Source: DATIRA01 sp964553405
Lineage (GTDB): Bacteria > Pseudomonadota > Gammaproteobacteria > Steroidobacterales > Steroidobacteraceae
NCBI GenBank assembly: GCA_964553405.1
Contig: CAZKLS010000152.1
Coordinates: 1 to 5,785 of the forward strand
Length of the DNA stretch: 5,785 bases
Direction of reading: 5' to 3'
In this document: piece after piece, positions 4,682 through 5,785 of the stretch
Layout of the letters: each line of letters starts with the position of its first letter
Position numbering within the stretch: the first letter of the stretch is position 1
The notes under the pieces: model-generated
What the model saw: only the letters and a program-made list of their open reading frames with translations
Told to the model about the DNA's origin: nothing
The model's database searches: none
Made by a program: the position numbers and the translations under genes

Positions 4682-5785
4682 TTGAGCACACAGCCGAAGC
4701 TCGACCTACCCGCGGGCTGCACGGTCGAAGCGGCCACGCATCCCGGATTTGAGACCATCCTGACCCCGGAGGCGCTCGGCTTCGTCGCCGAACTGGCCCG
4801 CAAGTTCGGGCCGCGCGTCGAGGAACTGCTCGCGCGCCGCGAGGCGCGGCAGCAGCGGATCGACGCGGGCGAGCTGCCGGATTTCCTGCCCGAGACCCGC
4901 GAGATCCGCGACAGCGAGTGGCGCGTCACCGCGATCCCGGCGGACCTGAACGATCGCCGGGTCGAGATCACCGGTCCGACCGAGCGGAAGATGGTGATCA
5001 ACGCGCTCAACTCCGGCGCCAAGGTCTTCATGGCGGACTGCGAAGACTCGATGACGCCGAACTGGTTCAACGTGATCGGCGGGCAGATCAACCTGCGGGA
5101 CGCCGTGAACCGCAGCATCGAGTTCACGAGTCCCGAGGGCAAGCACTACGCGCTCAAGCCGGAGATCGCGACGCTGATCGTCCGGCCGCGCGGCTGGCAC
5201 CTCTACGAGAAGCACCTGAAGGTGGACGGCAAGCGGGTGCCGGGCGCGTTCGTTGATTTCGGGCTGTACCTGTTCCACAACCATGCGGCGCTGAAGGCCC
5301 GCGGCACCGGCCCGTACTTCTACCTGCCGAAGACCGAGAGCCACCTCGAGGCGCGGCTCTGGGCCGACGTGTTCCGCCACAGCGAGGAGCGGCTCGGCCT
5401 CGCCCCGCAGACGATCAAGGCGACGCTGCTGATCGAGGTGATCCTCGCCGCGTTCGAGATGGACGAGATCCTCTGGGAGCTGCGCGACTACATCGTCGGG
5501 CTGAACTGCGGCCGCTGGGACTACATCTTCAGCTTCATCAAGAAGTTCAGCCGCTACCCCGAGTTCGTGCTGCCGGAGCGCGGGCAGGTCACGATGACCA
5601 CGCATTTCCTGCGGTCGTACTCGAAGCTGCTGATCAAGACCTGCCATCGCCGCGGCGCGTTCGCGATGGGCGGCATGGCGGCCCAGATCCCGATCAAGGG
5701 CGACCCGGAGGCGAACGAGGCGGCGCTCGCCAAGGTGCGCGCCGACAAGGAGCGCGAGGCCGGCGACGGCCACGACGGCACCTGG
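4682..5785 (+). CDS. aceB: Malate synthase A, TTG start, 3' end cut by window edge
   Basis: Condenses glyoxylate with acetyl-CoA to malate, the second step of the glyoxylate shunt used for growth on acetate and fatty acids. The first 368 codons are visible; the family is about 530-540 residues, so roughly a third is missing, including the expected catalytic Asp. The visible part has MADCEDSMTPNW at 117-128, the RPRGWHLYEKH segment at 168-178, and both presumed Mg2+ ligands, Glu252 (LLIEV) and Asp280 (GRWDY). Their 28-residue spacing equals that of Glu427/Asp455 in malate synthase G. The family signature reads RDYIVGLNCGRWDYIFS at 268-284, with Tyr270 where the classical pattern has His. The start is TTG with GGAG six bases upstream. 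The preceding frame stays open but lacks family similarity. The next gene may be isocitrate lyase, but it is out of view. The short A-form is indicated by the early position of the signature. Confidence 0.95.
   Translation, partial: MSTQPKLDLPAGCTVEAATHPGFETILTPEALGFVAELARKFGPRVEELLARREARQQRIDAGELPDFLPETREIRDSEWRVTAIPADLNDRRVEITGPTERKMVINALNSGAKVFMADCEDSMTPNWFNVIGGQINLRDAVNRSIEFTSPEGKHYALKPEIATLIVRPRGWHLYEKHLKVDGKRVPGAFVDFGLYLFHNHAALKARGTGPYFYLPKTESHLEARLWADVFRHSEERLGLAPQTIKATLLIEVILAAFEMDEILWELRDYIVGLNCGRWDYIFSFIKKFSRYPEFVLPERGQVTMTTHFLRSYSKLLIKTCHRRGAFAMGGMAAQIPIKGDPEANEAALAKVRADKEREAGDGHDGTW

Noticed and set aside
4706..5773. Open frame of 355 codons on the minus strand opposite aceB
   Set aside because: It is antisense to the malate synthase coding frame, which carries the family signature; the reverse product has no recognisable domain.
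1..5785. A novel multi-gene defence, mobile or biosynthetic system
   Set aside because: All five genes belong to well-known core metabolic or rRNA-modification families, with matching composition and no integrase, transposase, repeats or toxin-like small genes.

Overview
The window is GC-rich (about two-thirds G+C by eye), gene-dense chromosomal DNA with five protein genes and no visible RNA genes, mobile elements, CRISPR arrays or integration scars. A RluE-type pseudouridine synthase, malate synthase A and a plant-like (class II) DAHP synthase together suggest a proteobacterium, most likely a high-GC gammaproteobacterium of the Xanthomonadales/Nevskiales kind. The taxon is an inference from gene content only.

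Layout. On the minus strand, 2491 down to 1 holds a two-gene lysine-catabolism operon. It consists of a saccharopine dehydrogenase-family oxidoreductase (1322-2491) and, overlapping it by one base (TGATG), an antiquitin-type alpha-aminoadipic semialdehyde dehydrogenase that runs off the left edge. A 143-bp divergent intergenic region (2492-2634) separates this operon from a plus-strand class II DAHP synthase (2635-3990), the entry step of the shikimate pathway. That gene converges on, and overlaps by 62 bp, a minus-strand 23S rRNA pseudouridine synthase, rluE (3929-4564). A second divergent region of 117 bp (4565-4681) lies between rluE and malate synthase A (aceB), which starts at a TTG at 4682 and runs off the right edge.

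How the genes relate. The two minus-strand enzymes form a metabolic unit: the first makes alpha-aminoadipic semialdehyde (from saccharopine, or directly from lysine) and the second oxidises it to alpha-aminoadipate. DAHP synthase, RluE and malate synthase belong to aromatic biosynthesis, ribosome modification and the glyoxylate shunt. No shared pathway is evident, although lysine breakdown ultimately feeds central carbon metabolism.

The least explained signal is regulatory. Both divergent intergenic regions carry a perfect inverted repeat of the form TTGC-N3-GCAA (2602-2612 and 4613-4623), and I found no third copy in the window. It could be a shared operator. Otherwise this is ordinary core metabolism, and I see no evidence for a new multi-gene system.
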